Of a stretch of 64,000 nucleotides of DNA, positions 28,118 to 36,211 are shown piece after piece (within the stretch, counting starts at the first letter, position 1; each line of letters begins with the position of its first letter). Location of the stretch: the NCBI RefSeq assembly GCF_900103985.1, contig NZ_FNIE01000010.1, positions 289,752-353,751 on the forward strand, in the 5' to 3' direction. The position numbers were made by a program, and so were the translations under genes. The notes beneath the pieces were generated by a model that was not told where the DNA came from, searched no databases, and saw nothing but the letters and a program-made list of their open reading frames with translations. The stretch is from Actinacidiphila guanduensis. Lineage in GTDB: Bacteria > Actinomycetota > Actinomycetes > Streptomycetales > Streptomycetaceae.

Positions 28118-29080
28118 CTACACGCCCAGGCGTTCCAGGAGGTCGGCGAGGGCGGCGCCCAGCGGGCGGTCCACGCGGACCGCGGCCAGGGCGTCGCCGC
28201 GAGTGGCCCCCTGGTTGACGATCGCCACCGGGATGCCCTGCTTGGCGGCGTGGCGGACGAAGCGCAGGCCGGACATCACCGTGAGCGAGGAGCCCAGCAC
28301 GAGCAGGGCGGCGGCCTGGTCGACGAGCGCGAAGCAGCGGTCCACCCGGGGCCGCGGCACGCTCTCGCCGAAGAAGACGACGTCGGGCTTGAGGGTGCCG
28401 GCGCCGCACGCCTCGCAGGCGACCACGCGGAAGCCGGCGACATGGGTGTCGTCGAGGTCGGCGTCGCCGTCCGGACGGACCTGGGCGGCCAGGGCGCGGA
28501 AGTCGGGGTTGGCGGCGGCCAGCCGCTGCTGGAGCCGCTGCCGCGGGCTGCGGTCGCCGCAGGACAGGCACACCACGTGGTGCAGGCTGCCGTGCAGCTC
28601 GACCGCGTCGGGGGTGCCGGCGGCGGCGTGCAGCCCGTCGACGTTCTGCGTGATGACGCCCGTGACCAGGCCCGCGGCGGCCAGCCGGGCCACCGCGCGG
28701 TGGCCGGGGTTCGGCCGGGCGCCGGTGATCGAGGTGAAGCCGAGGTAGCTGCGCGCCCAGTACCGCTGCCTTCCGGCCTCGGCGGCGGTGAACTCCTGGA
28801 AGGTCATCGGGGTGCCCTTGCGCTGCCGGCCGGTGGCGCCCCGGTAGTCGGGGATGCCGGACTCGGTCGACAGGCCGGCGCCGCTGAGGACGACCACGCC
28901 GCCGCCGGCGAGCAGTCCGGCGACCCGTTCGAGGACGTCGCCGGCGTCGGGCGCGTCGGGTCCGGCCGCTCGGGCGGCGGGTCCTGCGGGGTCCTGGGCG
29001 GGGGCCGTGGCCCGGGCCGCCAGCACGGTGGCGCCGGTGGGGCCCGGCGCCGTCCGACTCGTCGGGGCACCTGCATCCAT
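28118..29080 (-). CDS. Sir2-family NAD-dependent protein deacylase
   Basis: This cytoplasmic sirtuin of 320 residues removes acyl groups from lysines with NAD+. The Rossmann core begins at residue 61 with VVVLSGAGLSTESGIPDYRG. ITQNVDGLHAAAG holds the nicotinamide-pocket residues, VELHGSLHHVVC has the catalytic His, and two Cys pairs (CLSCG and CEACG) bind zinc. VFFGESVPR and LVLGSSLTV complete the family motifs. The first 50 residues are Ala/Pro-rich and poorly conserved, and ATG 29080 has no evident ribosome site, so the true start may be internal. It converges with the amidase gene. The acyl preference cannot be read. Confidence 0.9.
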   Translation of the reverse strand: MDAGAPTSRTAPGPTGATVLAARATAPAQDPAGPAARAAGPDAPDAGDVLERVAGLLAGGGVVVLSGAGLSTESGIPDYRGATGRQRKGTPMTFQEFTAAEAGRQRYWARSYLGFTSITGARPNPGHRAVARLAAAGLVTGVITQNVDGLHAAAGTPDAVELHGSLHHVVCLSCGDRSPRQRLQQRLAAANPDFRALAAQVRPDGDADLDDTHVAGFRVVACEACGAGTLKPDVVFFGESVPRPRVDRCFALVDQAAALLVLGSSLTVMSGLRFVRHAAKQGIPVAIVNQGATRGDALAAVRVDRPLGAALADLLERLGV

Positions 29081-29159
29081 GCCAGCAGGGTACGCCCGGC
29101 GGCCCTGTCCCGGCCCGTGGCAGGAGCGGGCGGGAGGGCCGCCGGGCGCGCGGTGGGGC

Positions 29160-29187
29160 GGCTCACGGCAGGGGTGCGCCGTGAGCC
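29160..29187. terminator. Hairpin terminator of the phospholipase gene
   Basis: GGCTCACGGC (29160-29169) pairs perfectly with 29178-29187 around an 8-base loop, about 60 bases past the phospholipase stop. Confidence 0.75.
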
Positions 29188-29245
29188 GGCGCGGCCGGGA
29201 CCGGCCGGAGCACGCGGGGTCGGCCGCGGCCCGGCGCGGGCCCGG

Positions 29246-31453
29246 TCAGCCCGTGATGCTGGGTTCGCCGTTCTCGACGTGGCCGACGTAGCGGCGGGAC
29301 CAGGACGGGTCGGCGGCGAGCCGGACCTGGAGGTCGTACCAGCCGTCGGTGCGGCCCAGCGAGTCGACCGCGTGGTCGGCGTGGCCCTTCGGCGGGACGC
29401 GGTAGGTGGCCGCGCGGTCCTTGCCGTAAGCGTTGGCGGACACGGTGAACACGGCGGTGTGCTCGCCGTCGTTGGTCAGCCGCAGCACCAGGCCGGGCGC
29501 GCCGCCGTGCCGTGCGACGGTGTACTCGGCCGTGACGTGCGCGGCCGCGCCGGCACCGGAGACGTCACCGGTGAAGTGCCGCAGGAAGCGGTTGGGGCCG
29601 ACGACGGTGAGGTCGTAGCCGGTGCCGCCGCCGGTCCCGACGGGCGCGGTCGCGGGGACCGTGCGGGCGCTGCCGCCGCGGGAGGGGTCCACCGTGTACT
29701 GGCCGGGGAACTTCGCCGGGTACTCGGTGAGCGACGGCGAACCGGCGAGGTTGTCGTAGACCGAGAAGTGGCTGGCCCTGCGGACGTGGTCGCCGGTGTT
29801 GGAGAGCGCGAGGCGCGCGGTGTACGAGCCGTCGGCGGCGCGGGTGAAGCCGGTCAGGTCGGCGCCGGGCTGGTAGGGCAGCGAGCGGGCCCGCTTGGTG
29901 CCGGTCTCCTGCTGCGGCATGGCATTGGTGGTGACCGGCGGGTTGTAGCCCTCGGGCTCGCCGATGGGCTGCAGGTCGGGCAGGTCGGGCAGGCCGTACA
30001 CGGGGTGGGCGAAGTCGAAGGCGGAGGTGAGGTCGCCGCAGACCCGGCGCCGCCAGTCGCTGATGTTCGGGCAGACCGCGGGCGTGCCGAGCGCGGTGGT
30101 CCACTGCTCCATGAACTGGATCACCGAGGTGTGGTCGGAGACCTCGGAGGTGACCCAGCCGCCGCGGGTCCAGGGCGAGACCAGCAGCAGCGGCACCCGG
30201 AAGCCGAGGCCGACCGGGGCGGGCGCGGTGAGGCCGTACGAGGCCAGGTCGGTGCCGGCGACGAACTCGTCGGCCTCGCCGGGCGCGGGCACCGGCGGCG
30301 GCACGTGGTCGAACTGCCCGTCGTTCTCGTCGAAGTTGACGATCACGAGGGTGGAGTCGAAGACGTCCGGGTCGGCGGCGAGCGCCTTGAGCACCTGGTG
30401 CAGGTAGTAGGCGCCGTCGGTGGGCGCGCCGTCGGGGTGCTCGGAGAAGCGCTGGTTGGTGACGACCCAGGAGACCTGGGGCAGCGTGCCGGCCTCGACG
30501 TCCTTGCGGATCGCGAGCGCGAGGTTGTCGGCGTTGCCCGTCTCGGGGTCGCTGGGCTCGGGAACGGTGGCGACACCGTTGTCGTACAGCACGTTGCCCG
30601 GTGCCGGAGTGCCGCCCTGCTCCGGGTCGTACTGGGCGAAGGACTTGAAGTACTCCAGGCCGTTGTCGCCGTAGTTGTCGCTGCCCTGGTAGAGCTTCCA
30701 GCCGACACCGGCCTTCTGCAGGGTCTCGGCGTAGGACTCCCACAGCAGGAACCGGCCGAGCTCGTCGCCACCGGAGTAGGCGGTGAAGTTGCTGTACTTG
30801 TGCGCCGCGTCGATCGTGCCGCCCCAGTGGTAGGTGCGGTTGGGGCCGGTCGCGCTGAGCACCGAGCAGTGGTAGGCGTCGCCAATGGTGTACGCGTCGG
30901 CGAGCGCGTAGTGGAACGGCAGGTCGCGGCGGTCGAGGTAGCCCAGCGTGGTGGGGCCGCCCTTGCTGGCGTACCAGGCGTTCATCAGCCCGCCGTACCA
31001 GGCGGTGTGCTGGCTCTCCCAGCTGTGGTCGGTGCCGCCGTAGTTCTGGGCGCCGACCTCGGAGCTGGGCGGCTGGTGGCCGGCCGGGTACGCCGAGGCG
31101 GGCGCGTCGCTCAGCCGCCAGGGGTACTGGGTGGCCGTGACGGGGTCGCCCGGCTTGCCGGTGGGCTGCTGGAAGACCGACAGGCCGCCGGGCAGCGTGA
31201 TGGTGGAGCGGTCGCCGAAGCCGCGTACACCGCGCAGCGAGCCGTAGTAGTGGTCGAAGCTGCGGTTCTCCTGCATGAGGATCACCACATGCCGGATGTC
31301 GCGGATGTCGCCGTGGGGCTTGGGACGCGGGCCGCGGCCGGGCTCGGTGCGCCCGGCGTCGGCCGCCGCGGCCGGGCCGGCGGCGCCGATCGCCGCGGCA
31401 CCGGTCAGCGCGGTGGCGGCGCCGAGGAACCCCCTGCGGGACAGTTCTGACAT
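29246..31453 (-). CDS. Tat-exported phosphocholine-specific phospholipase C
   Basis: This 735-residue non-haemolytic PlcC/acid phosphatase-superfamily enzyme is exported folded. The Tat signal MSELSRRGFLGAATALTGAA is clear. The alkaline-phosphatase-like catalytic domain begins at IRHVVILMQENRSFDHYYGS, where Glu/Asn and following residues bind metal. LVIVNFDENDGQFDHVPPP and SPWTRGGWVTSEVSDHTSVI hold further metal ligands and the catalytic Thr region. Two C-terminal DUF756 repeats typical of bacterial phospholipase C occupy residues 510-735. The enzyme would release phosphocholine from phospholipids, for phosphate scavenging or membrane attack. ATG 31453 has AAAGG upstream. It is transcribed alone. 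Confidence 0.92.
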   Translation of the reverse strand: MSELSRRGFLGAATALTGAAAIGAAGPAAAADAGRTEPGRGPRPKPHGDIRDIRHVVILMQENRSFDHYYGSLRGVRGFGDRSTITLPGGLSVFQQPTGKPGDPVTATQYPWRLSDAPASAYPAGHQPPSSEVGAQNYGGTDHSWESQHTAWYGGLMNAWYASKGGPTTLGYLDRRDLPFHYALADAYTIGDAYHCSVLSATGPNRTYHWGGTIDAAHKYSNFTAYSGGDELGRFLLWESYAETLQKAGVGWKLYQGSDNYGDNGLEYFKSFAQYDPEQGGTPAPGNVLYDNGVATVPEPSDPETGNADNLALAIRKDVEAGTLPQVSWVVTNQRFSEHPDGAPTDGAYYLHQVLKALAADPDVFDSTLVIVNFDENDGQFDHVPPPVPAPGEADEFVAGTDLASYGLTAPAPVGLGFRVPLLLVSPWTRGGWVTSEVSDHTSVIQFMEQWTTALGTPAVCPNISDWRRRVCGDLTSAFDFAHPVYGLPDLPDLQPIGEPEGYNPPVTTNAMPQQETGTKRARSLPYQPGADLTGFTRAADGSYTARLALSNTGDHVRRASHFSVYDNLAGSPSLTEYPAKFPGQYTVDPSRGGSARTVPATAPVGTGGGTGYDLTVVGPNRFLRHFTGDVSGAGAAAHVTAEYTVARHGGAPGLVLRLTNDGEHTAVFTVSANAYGKDRAATYRVPPKGHADHAVDSLGRTDGWYDLQVRLAADPSWSRRYVGHVENGEPSITG

Positions 31454-31586
31454 GGCTCAACACCTTTGGAAGGCAATGGGGCGCCGGGAAAGGTATTGAG
31501 CCGACCGGGCGCTGCGGCGAACAGCGGGCGACGGGAGGAGGGCGACCTGATCAAGCCAGGTCAAGAAGGGCGGCGGGCAGGCGGCC

Positions 31587-32393
31587 TTACTGCGGGGTCA
31601 CATAGGCGCCGGAGATGCCGCCGTCCACCAGGAAGGTGTTCGCGGTCATGAACGAGGAGTCGTCGCTGGCGAGGAAGGCCACGGCCGCGGCGATCTCCTC
31701 CGGTTCGGCGAACCGGCCGAGCGGGATGTGCACCAGCCGGCGGGCGGCCCGCTCGGGGTCCTTGGCGAACAGCTCCTGCAGCAGCGGGGTGTTGACCGGG
31801 CCGGGGCACAGCGCGTTGACCCGTACGCCCTCGCGGGCGAACTGCACGCCGAGTTCGCGGGACATCGCCAGCACCCCGCCCTTGGAGGCGCTGTAGGAGA
31901 TCTGCGAGGTGGCCGCGCCCATCACGGCGACGAAGGAGGCGGTGTTGATGATCGAGCCCTTGCCGCGGGCGAGCATGTGCGGAATGGCGTACTTGCAGCA
32001 CAGGTAGACGCTGGTGAGGTTGACCTCCTGCACCCGGCGCCAGGCGTCCAGGCCGGTGGTGAGGATGGAGTCGTCCTCGGGCGGGGAGATGCCTGCGTTG
32101 TTGAAGGCGATGTCGAGGCGGCCGTACTCCTGCACGGCCTGCGCGAACACGCCCCGCACGGCGTCCTCGTCGGTCACGTCGGCCTGGACGAAGAGGCCGC
32201 CGGCCTCGGCCGCCGCCTTGGCGCCGCTCTCCGCGTCCACATCGACGCAGACCACGTGCGCGCCCTCGGCGGCGAACCGGCGGACGGTGGCCAGGCCGAT
32301 CCCGCTGCCGGCACCGGTGACGACCGCGGTGCGGCCGTCGAGCCGGCGCGAAGTGGGCGCGGTGCCGGAGTCGGGGCCGATGGTGGGGTTCAT
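31587..32393 (-). CDS. SDR-family oxidoreductase of the gamma-glutamylation operon
   Basis: This classical short-chain dehydrogenase of 268 residues has the cofactor motif TGAGSGIG (residues 27-34), NAG in FNNAGISPP, a catalytic Ser in NTASFVAVMG and YSASK for Tyr/Lys. The Asp in VCVDVDAES after beta-2 favours NAD over NADP. It is the last gene of the operon, 7 bases after the aldehyde dehydrogenase stop. In the proposed pathway it could oxidise an alcohol intermediate (for example a gamma-glutamyl amino-alcohol) to the aldehyde used by its neighbour; this is inference from position. Confidence 0.88.
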   Translation of the reverse strand: MNPTIGPDSGTAPTSRRLDGRTAVVTGAGSGIGLATVRRFAAEGAHVVCVDVDAESGAKAAAEAGGLFVQADVTDEDAVRGVFAQAVQEYGRLDIAFNNAGISPPEDDSILTTGLDAWRRVQEVNLTSVYLCCKYAIPHMLARGKGSIINTASFVAVMGAATSQISYSASKGGVLAMSRELGVQFAREGVRVNALCPGPVNTPLLQELFAKDPERAARRLVHIPLGRFAEPEEIAAAVAFLASDDSSFMTANTFLVDGGISGAYVTPQ

Positions 32394-32400
32394 GGGTGTC

Positions 32401-33807
32401 TCAGTCCTCCGTCGCGATGAACACGTTCTTGGTCTCGGTGAAGGCGTCGAGGGCGTCGGGGCCCAGCTCCCGCCCGAGTCCTGACTGCTTGACGCCGCCG
32501 AAGGGCGTGGCGTAGCGCACCGACGCGTGCGAGTTGACCGACAGGTTGCCCGCCTCCACCGCCCGGGCGGTGCGCAGCGCGCGGCCGATGTCGCGGGTCC
32601 AGATCGAGCCGGACAGGCCGTAGGCGGTGGCGTTGGCGATCCGTACGGCGTCCTGCTCGTCGCGGAAGGGCACCACGGTGACGACCGGGCCGAAGATCTC
32701 CTCCACGAAGGCGCGGTCGTCGTGGCGGACCGGCGCCAGGACGGTCGGCGGGTACCAGAAGCCGGGCCCCTCGGGCACGGTGCCGACCACGGCGGGCGGC
32801 GCGGTGACGTAGGAGGCGACCCGCTCGCGGTGGGCGGCGGAGATCAGCGGGCCCATCTCGGTCTCCTCGGCCCGCGGGTCGCCCACCCGCACCCCGCGCA
32901 CGGCCGGCTCCAGCAGCGCCATGAACTCCTCGTGCACGCTCTCCTGCACCAGGATGCGCGAGCGCGCGCAGCAGTCCTGCCCGGCGTTGTCGAAGACGGC
33001 GTACGGTGCGGTGGCCGCGGCCCGCTCCAGGTCGGCGTCGGCGAAGACGATGTTGGCGCTCTTGCCGCCGAGTTCGAGGGTGACCCGCTTGACGTGCGCG
33101 GCGCAGCCGGCCATCACGGCGCGCCCGACGGCCGGGGAGCCGGTGAAGACCACCTTGCGCACGTCCGGGTGGGTGACGAAGCGGTGCCCGACGACGCCGC
33201 CGCGGCCGGGCAGCACCTGCAGCACCCCTTCGGGCAGCCCTGCCTCCAGGGCGAGTTCGGCCAGCCGCAGCGCGGTGAGCGGGGTGGCCTCGGCGGGCTT
33301 GACCAGCACCGTGTTGCCGGCGGCGAGCGCGGGGGCCAGGCCCCAGGCGGCGATCGGCATCGGGAAGTTCCAGGGCACGATGACGCCGACGACGCCCAGC
33401 GGCTCCTTGAAGGTGAGGTCGATCCCGCCGGCCACCGGGATCTGCCGGCCGTGCAGGCGCTCGGGCGCGGCGGCGTAGAACTCGATGACGTCACGCGCGT
33501 TGCCCGCCTCCCAGCGGGCGTTGCCGATGGTGTGGCCGGCGTTGGCGACCTCCAGGTCGGCCAGGTGCTCGCGGTCGGCGTCCACGGCGGCCGCGAACGC
33601 CCGCAGCAGCCGGGCCCGGTCGGCGGGGGCGAGCGCCCGCCAGGCGGGGTAGGCGGCCGCGGCACGCGCGATGGCGGCGTCTGCCTGCGCGGTGCTCGCC
33701 ATGGTGACGGTGGCGATGACCTTCTCGGTGGCGGGGTTGACGAGGTCGAGCAGATCGGGGGCGTCCTGCTCGCCGGGGTCCGCGGTGGCGGGCGGTGCTG
33801 CGGTCAT
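32401..33807 (-). CDS. Aldehyde dehydrogenase (PuuC-like)
   Basis: This NAD(P)-dependent aldehyde dehydrogenase of 468 residues carries VPWNFPMPIAAWGLAPALAAG, the cofactor-binding region, catalytic Glu in TLELGGKSANIVF, and nucleophile Cys in AGQDCCARSRILV. EEIFGPVVTVVPF and NLSVNSHASVRYATPFGGVK are also family sequences. ATG 33807 overlaps the upstream PuuD-like stop as ATGA. In the context of a gamma-glutamyl ligase and hydrolase it should oxidise a gamma-glutamylated amino-aldehyde to the acid. Confidence 0.9.
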   Translation of the reverse strand: MTAAPPATADPGEQDAPDLLDLVNPATEKVIATVTMASTAQADAAIARAAAAYPAWRALAPADRARLLRAFAAAVDADREHLADLEVANAGHTIGNARWEAGNARDVIEFYAAAPERLHGRQIPVAGGIDLTFKEPLGVVGVIVPWNFPMPIAAWGLAPALAAGNTVLVKPAEATPLTALRLAELALEAGLPEGVLQVLPGRGGVVGHRFVTHPDVRKVVFTGSPAVGRAVMAGCAAHVKRVTLELGGKSANIVFADADLERAAATAPYAVFDNAGQDCCARSRILVQESVHEEFMALLEPAVRGVRVGDPRAEETEMGPLISAAHRERVASYVTAPPAVVGTVPEGPGFWYPPTVLAPVRHDDRAFVEEIFGPVVTVVPFRDEQDAVRIANATAYGLSGSIWTRDIGRALRTARAVEAGNLSVNSHASVRYATPFGGVKQSGLGRELGPDALDAFTETKNVFIATED

Positions 33808-34856
33808 CGGTCGGCCTTTCGGCGGTCGGCGCGGTCGCGGTGCGGAGCGGTGGGGTGACTGCCGGCGGGATCGGCGGGCTGCCGGCCGGCGCGCCCGGCG
33901 GACTCGGCGTGCCTGGTCCTCCCGGCGGGCTCGGCCGTACCGGCGGGCTCGGTCCTCTCGGCGGGCTCGGCAGGATCGACGCGCCTGGTCGTCTCCGCGG
34001 GCCCGGCAGGATCGACGCGCTCGGTCCTCCCGGCGGGCTCGATCTTCCCGGCGGGATCGGCAGGCTCGGTGTGCCCGACGGGCCCGCGGTCGGCGGCAGC
34101 CCCCCGCACCTCCCTGCGGTCGGCTCCCCTTCGTCCGCTGCCGCGGGCCCCCGCTTCGGTCAGGGCGCGGAAGAGGCGGATGTCCTCGGTGTCGTTCTCG
34201 GGGTGCCACTGGACGCCCAGGACGAAGCGGCGGCCGGGCAGTTCGACGGCCTCCACCGTCTCGTCGGTGCTCCACGCGGTGGCCACCAGGCCCGCGCCGA
34301 GCCGGGCCACCGCCTGGTGGTGGTAGCAGGACACCTCGGCGCTCTCCCCGACGATGCCGGCGAGTCTGCTGCCCGGGCGCACGTTCACGCGGGTGCGGGC
34401 GAAGCGGCCCGGCGGGTCGCGGTGGACGCGGCCGGTCAGCCGGTCGGGCAGGTGCTGCTCCAGGGTGCCGCCGAGCGCGGCGTTGAGCACCTGCATGCCG
34501 CGGCAGACCCCGAGCACCGGCAGGTCGCGGGTGAGGGCGGCGTGCAGCAGGTCGAACTCCCAGGCGTCGCGCAGCACGTCGGGCGGGTCGGTGCGCGGGT
34601 GGGCCGGCTCGCCGTAGCGGGCGGGGTCGACGTCCGGGCCGCCGGAGACGACCAGGGCGTCCAGGGCGGCGACGGCCTCCAGCGCGCCGGCCGGCTGCGG
34701 GGGCAGCAGCACCGCGAGCGCGCCGGCCCGGGTGACCGCCTCGACGTAGGTGGACGGCAGCAGCGCCGCCTGCTGCCGCCACACGCCCCAGGCGGCCTGC
34801 GTGCTGTAGGTGCTGATGCCCACCAGCGGGCGGCGGGCGGTGTCGGGGGCGTTCAC
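33804..34856 (-). CDS. Gamma-glutamyl-GABA hydrolase family protein (PuuD-like) with long tail
   Basis: This 350-residue class I glutamine amidotransferase-like hydrolase has nucleophile Cys in PVLGVCRGMQVLN and His/Glu in VLGVQWHPEND. It would split the gamma-glutamyl amide and recover glutamate from the oxidised product. The catalytic domain ends near residue 250. The last 100 residues are a low-complexity tail of Pro, Ala, Glu, Arg and Asp with imperfect 5-residue units (EPAGR, DPAGP, EPAER), encoded by an imperfect DNA repeat at 33830-34090. GTG 34856 overlaps the ligase stop as GTGA, and its own stop overlaps the dehydrogenase start. The tail is unusual for the family. Confidence 0.88.
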   Translation of the reverse strand: MNAPDTARRPLVGISTYSTQAAWGVWRQQAALLPSTYVEAVTRAGALAVLLPPQPAGALEAVAALDALVVSGGPDVDPARYGEPAHPRTDPPDVLRDAWEFDLLHAALTRDLPVLGVCRGMQVLNAALGGTLEQHLPDRLTGRVHRDPPGRFARTRVNVRPGSRLAGIVGESAEVSCYHHQAVARLGAGLVATAWSTDETVEAVELPGRRFVLGVQWHPENDTEDIRLFRALTEAGARGSGRRGADRREVRGAAADRGPVGHTEPADPAGKIEPAGRTERVDPAGPAETTRRVDPAEPAERTEPAGTAEPAGRTRHAESAGRAGRQPADPAGSHPTAPHRDRADRRKADR

Positions 34857-36211
34857 AGGCGCTCGAATCCGCGCTGCCGCTCCCAGTCGGTCACGGCGGC
34901 GTCGAAGGCGGCCAGTTCGACCCGTCCGGCGTGGCTGTAGTGGCGGACGACGTCCTTTCCGAACGCCTCCTCCGCGGCCTGGCTGGTCTCGAACGCGGCC
35001 ACCGCCTCGCGCAGGGTGGCCGGCACCCGCGGACCATCGGAGGCGTAGGCGTTGCCGGTGTGCTCGGGGGCCAGCGGCAGGCGGTGCTCGATCCCGTACA
35101 GGCCGGCGGCGACGAGGGCGGCGACCGCGAGGTAGGGGTTGACGTCGCCGCCGGGGACTCGGTTCTCGAACCGCAGCGAGAGCCCGTGGCCGACGACGCG
35201 CAGGGCGCAGGTGCGGTTGTCGCGGCCCCAGGCGATCGCGGTGGGGGCGAAGCTGCCGGCGACGTAGCGCTTGTAGGAGTTGACGTTGGGGGCGAGCAGC
35301 AGCGCGAAGTCGGACAGGCACGCGAGCTGCCCGGCCAGGAAGTGCTCCATCACCGGGGAGAAGCCGTGCGGCCCGTCGCCGGCCATCACGGGGGCGCCGG
35401 CGGCGTCGCGCAGGCTGAGGTGGACGTGGCAGGAGTTGCCCTCGCGCTCGTCGAACTTCGCCATGAAGGTCAGGCCGTAGCCCTCCTGGGCGGCGATCTC
35501 CTTGGCGCCGGTCTTGTAGACGGCGTGGTTGTCGCAGGTGGTGAGCGCCTCGGCGTACTTGAAGGCGATCTCGTGCTGGCCGGGGAAGCACTCGCCCTTG
35601 GCGGACTCCACGGTCAGGCCCGCGCCGGCCATCTCGTTGCGCAGCCGGCGCAGCAGCGGCTCGATCCGGCCGGTGCCCAGGACGGAGTAGTCGACGTTGT
35701 ACTGGTTGGCCGGGGTGAGCCGGCGGTAGCCCTTCTCCCACGCCTGCTCGTAGGAGTCGCGGAAGACGATGAACTCCAGCTCGGTGCCGACCTGCGCGGT
35801 CCAGCCGTGGGCGGCGAGCCGGTCGAGCTGGCGGCGCAGCACCTGGCGGGGCGAGACCGCGACGGGTTGGCCCTCGTGGTCCACGACGTCGCACTGCACC
35901 ATGGCGGTCGCCGGGTGCCAGGGGACGCGGCGGAGCGTGGACAGGTCGGGGGCGAGGACGAGGTCGCCGTAGCCGCTCTCCCAGGAGGAGATGTCGTAGC
36001 CGTCCACGGTGTTCATCTCGACGTCCACCGCGAGCAGGTAGCCGCAGCCCTCGGCGGTGCCCTCGGCGATGTCGGCGAGGAAGTGCGAGGCGGCGACCCG
36101 TTTGCCCTGCAGGCGGCCCTGCATGTCGGTCATGGCGAGCACCACTGTGTCCAGGGCGCCGTGGGCGGCCTGGGTGCGCAGTTCGTCCAGAGTGAGCATG
36201 CCGCCGGTCAT
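34853..36211 (-). CDS. Glutamine-synthetase-like gamma-glutamyl-amine ligase (GlnA3/GlnA4/PuuA type)
   Basis: This 452-residue ATP-dependent ligase of the glutamine synthetase superfamily keeps the metal and ATP sites: VGTELEFIVFRD, ESAKGECFPGQHEIAFKY, GNSCHVHLS, NVNSYKRYVAGSFAP and LRFENRVPGGDVNPYLA. It lacks the adenylylation loop of true GlnA. In Streptomyces such paralogues gamma-glutamylate polyamines (GlnA3) or ethanolamine (GlnA4) as the first catabolic step. Neighbouring PuuD-, PuuC- and permease-type genes support that role over nitrogen assimilation. ATG 36211 has GGAG five bases before it and overlaps the permease stop as ATGA. Which amine is the substrate cannot be read from sequence. 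Confidence 0.88.
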   Translation of the reverse strand: MTGGMLTLDELRTQAAHGALDTVVLAMTDMQGRLQGKRVAASHFLADIAEGTAEGCGYLLAVDVEMNTVDGYDISSWESGYGDLVLAPDLSTLRRVPWHPATAMVQCDVVDHEGQPVAVSPRQVLRRQLDRLAAHGWTAQVGTELEFIVFRDSYEQAWEKGYRRLTPANQYNVDYSVLGTGRIEPLLRRLRNEMAGAGLTVESAKGECFPGQHEIAFKYAEALTTCDNHAVYKTGAKEIAAQEGYGLTFMAKFDEREGNSCHVHLSLRDAAGAPVMAGDGPHGFSPVMEHFLAGQLACLSDFALLLAPNVNSYKRYVAGSFAPTAIAWGRDNRTCALRVVGHGLSLRFENRVPGGDVNPYLAVAALVAAGLYGIEHRLPLAPEHTGNAYASDGPRVPATLREAVAAFETSQAAEEAFGKDVVRHYSHAGRVELAAFDAAVTDWERQRGFERL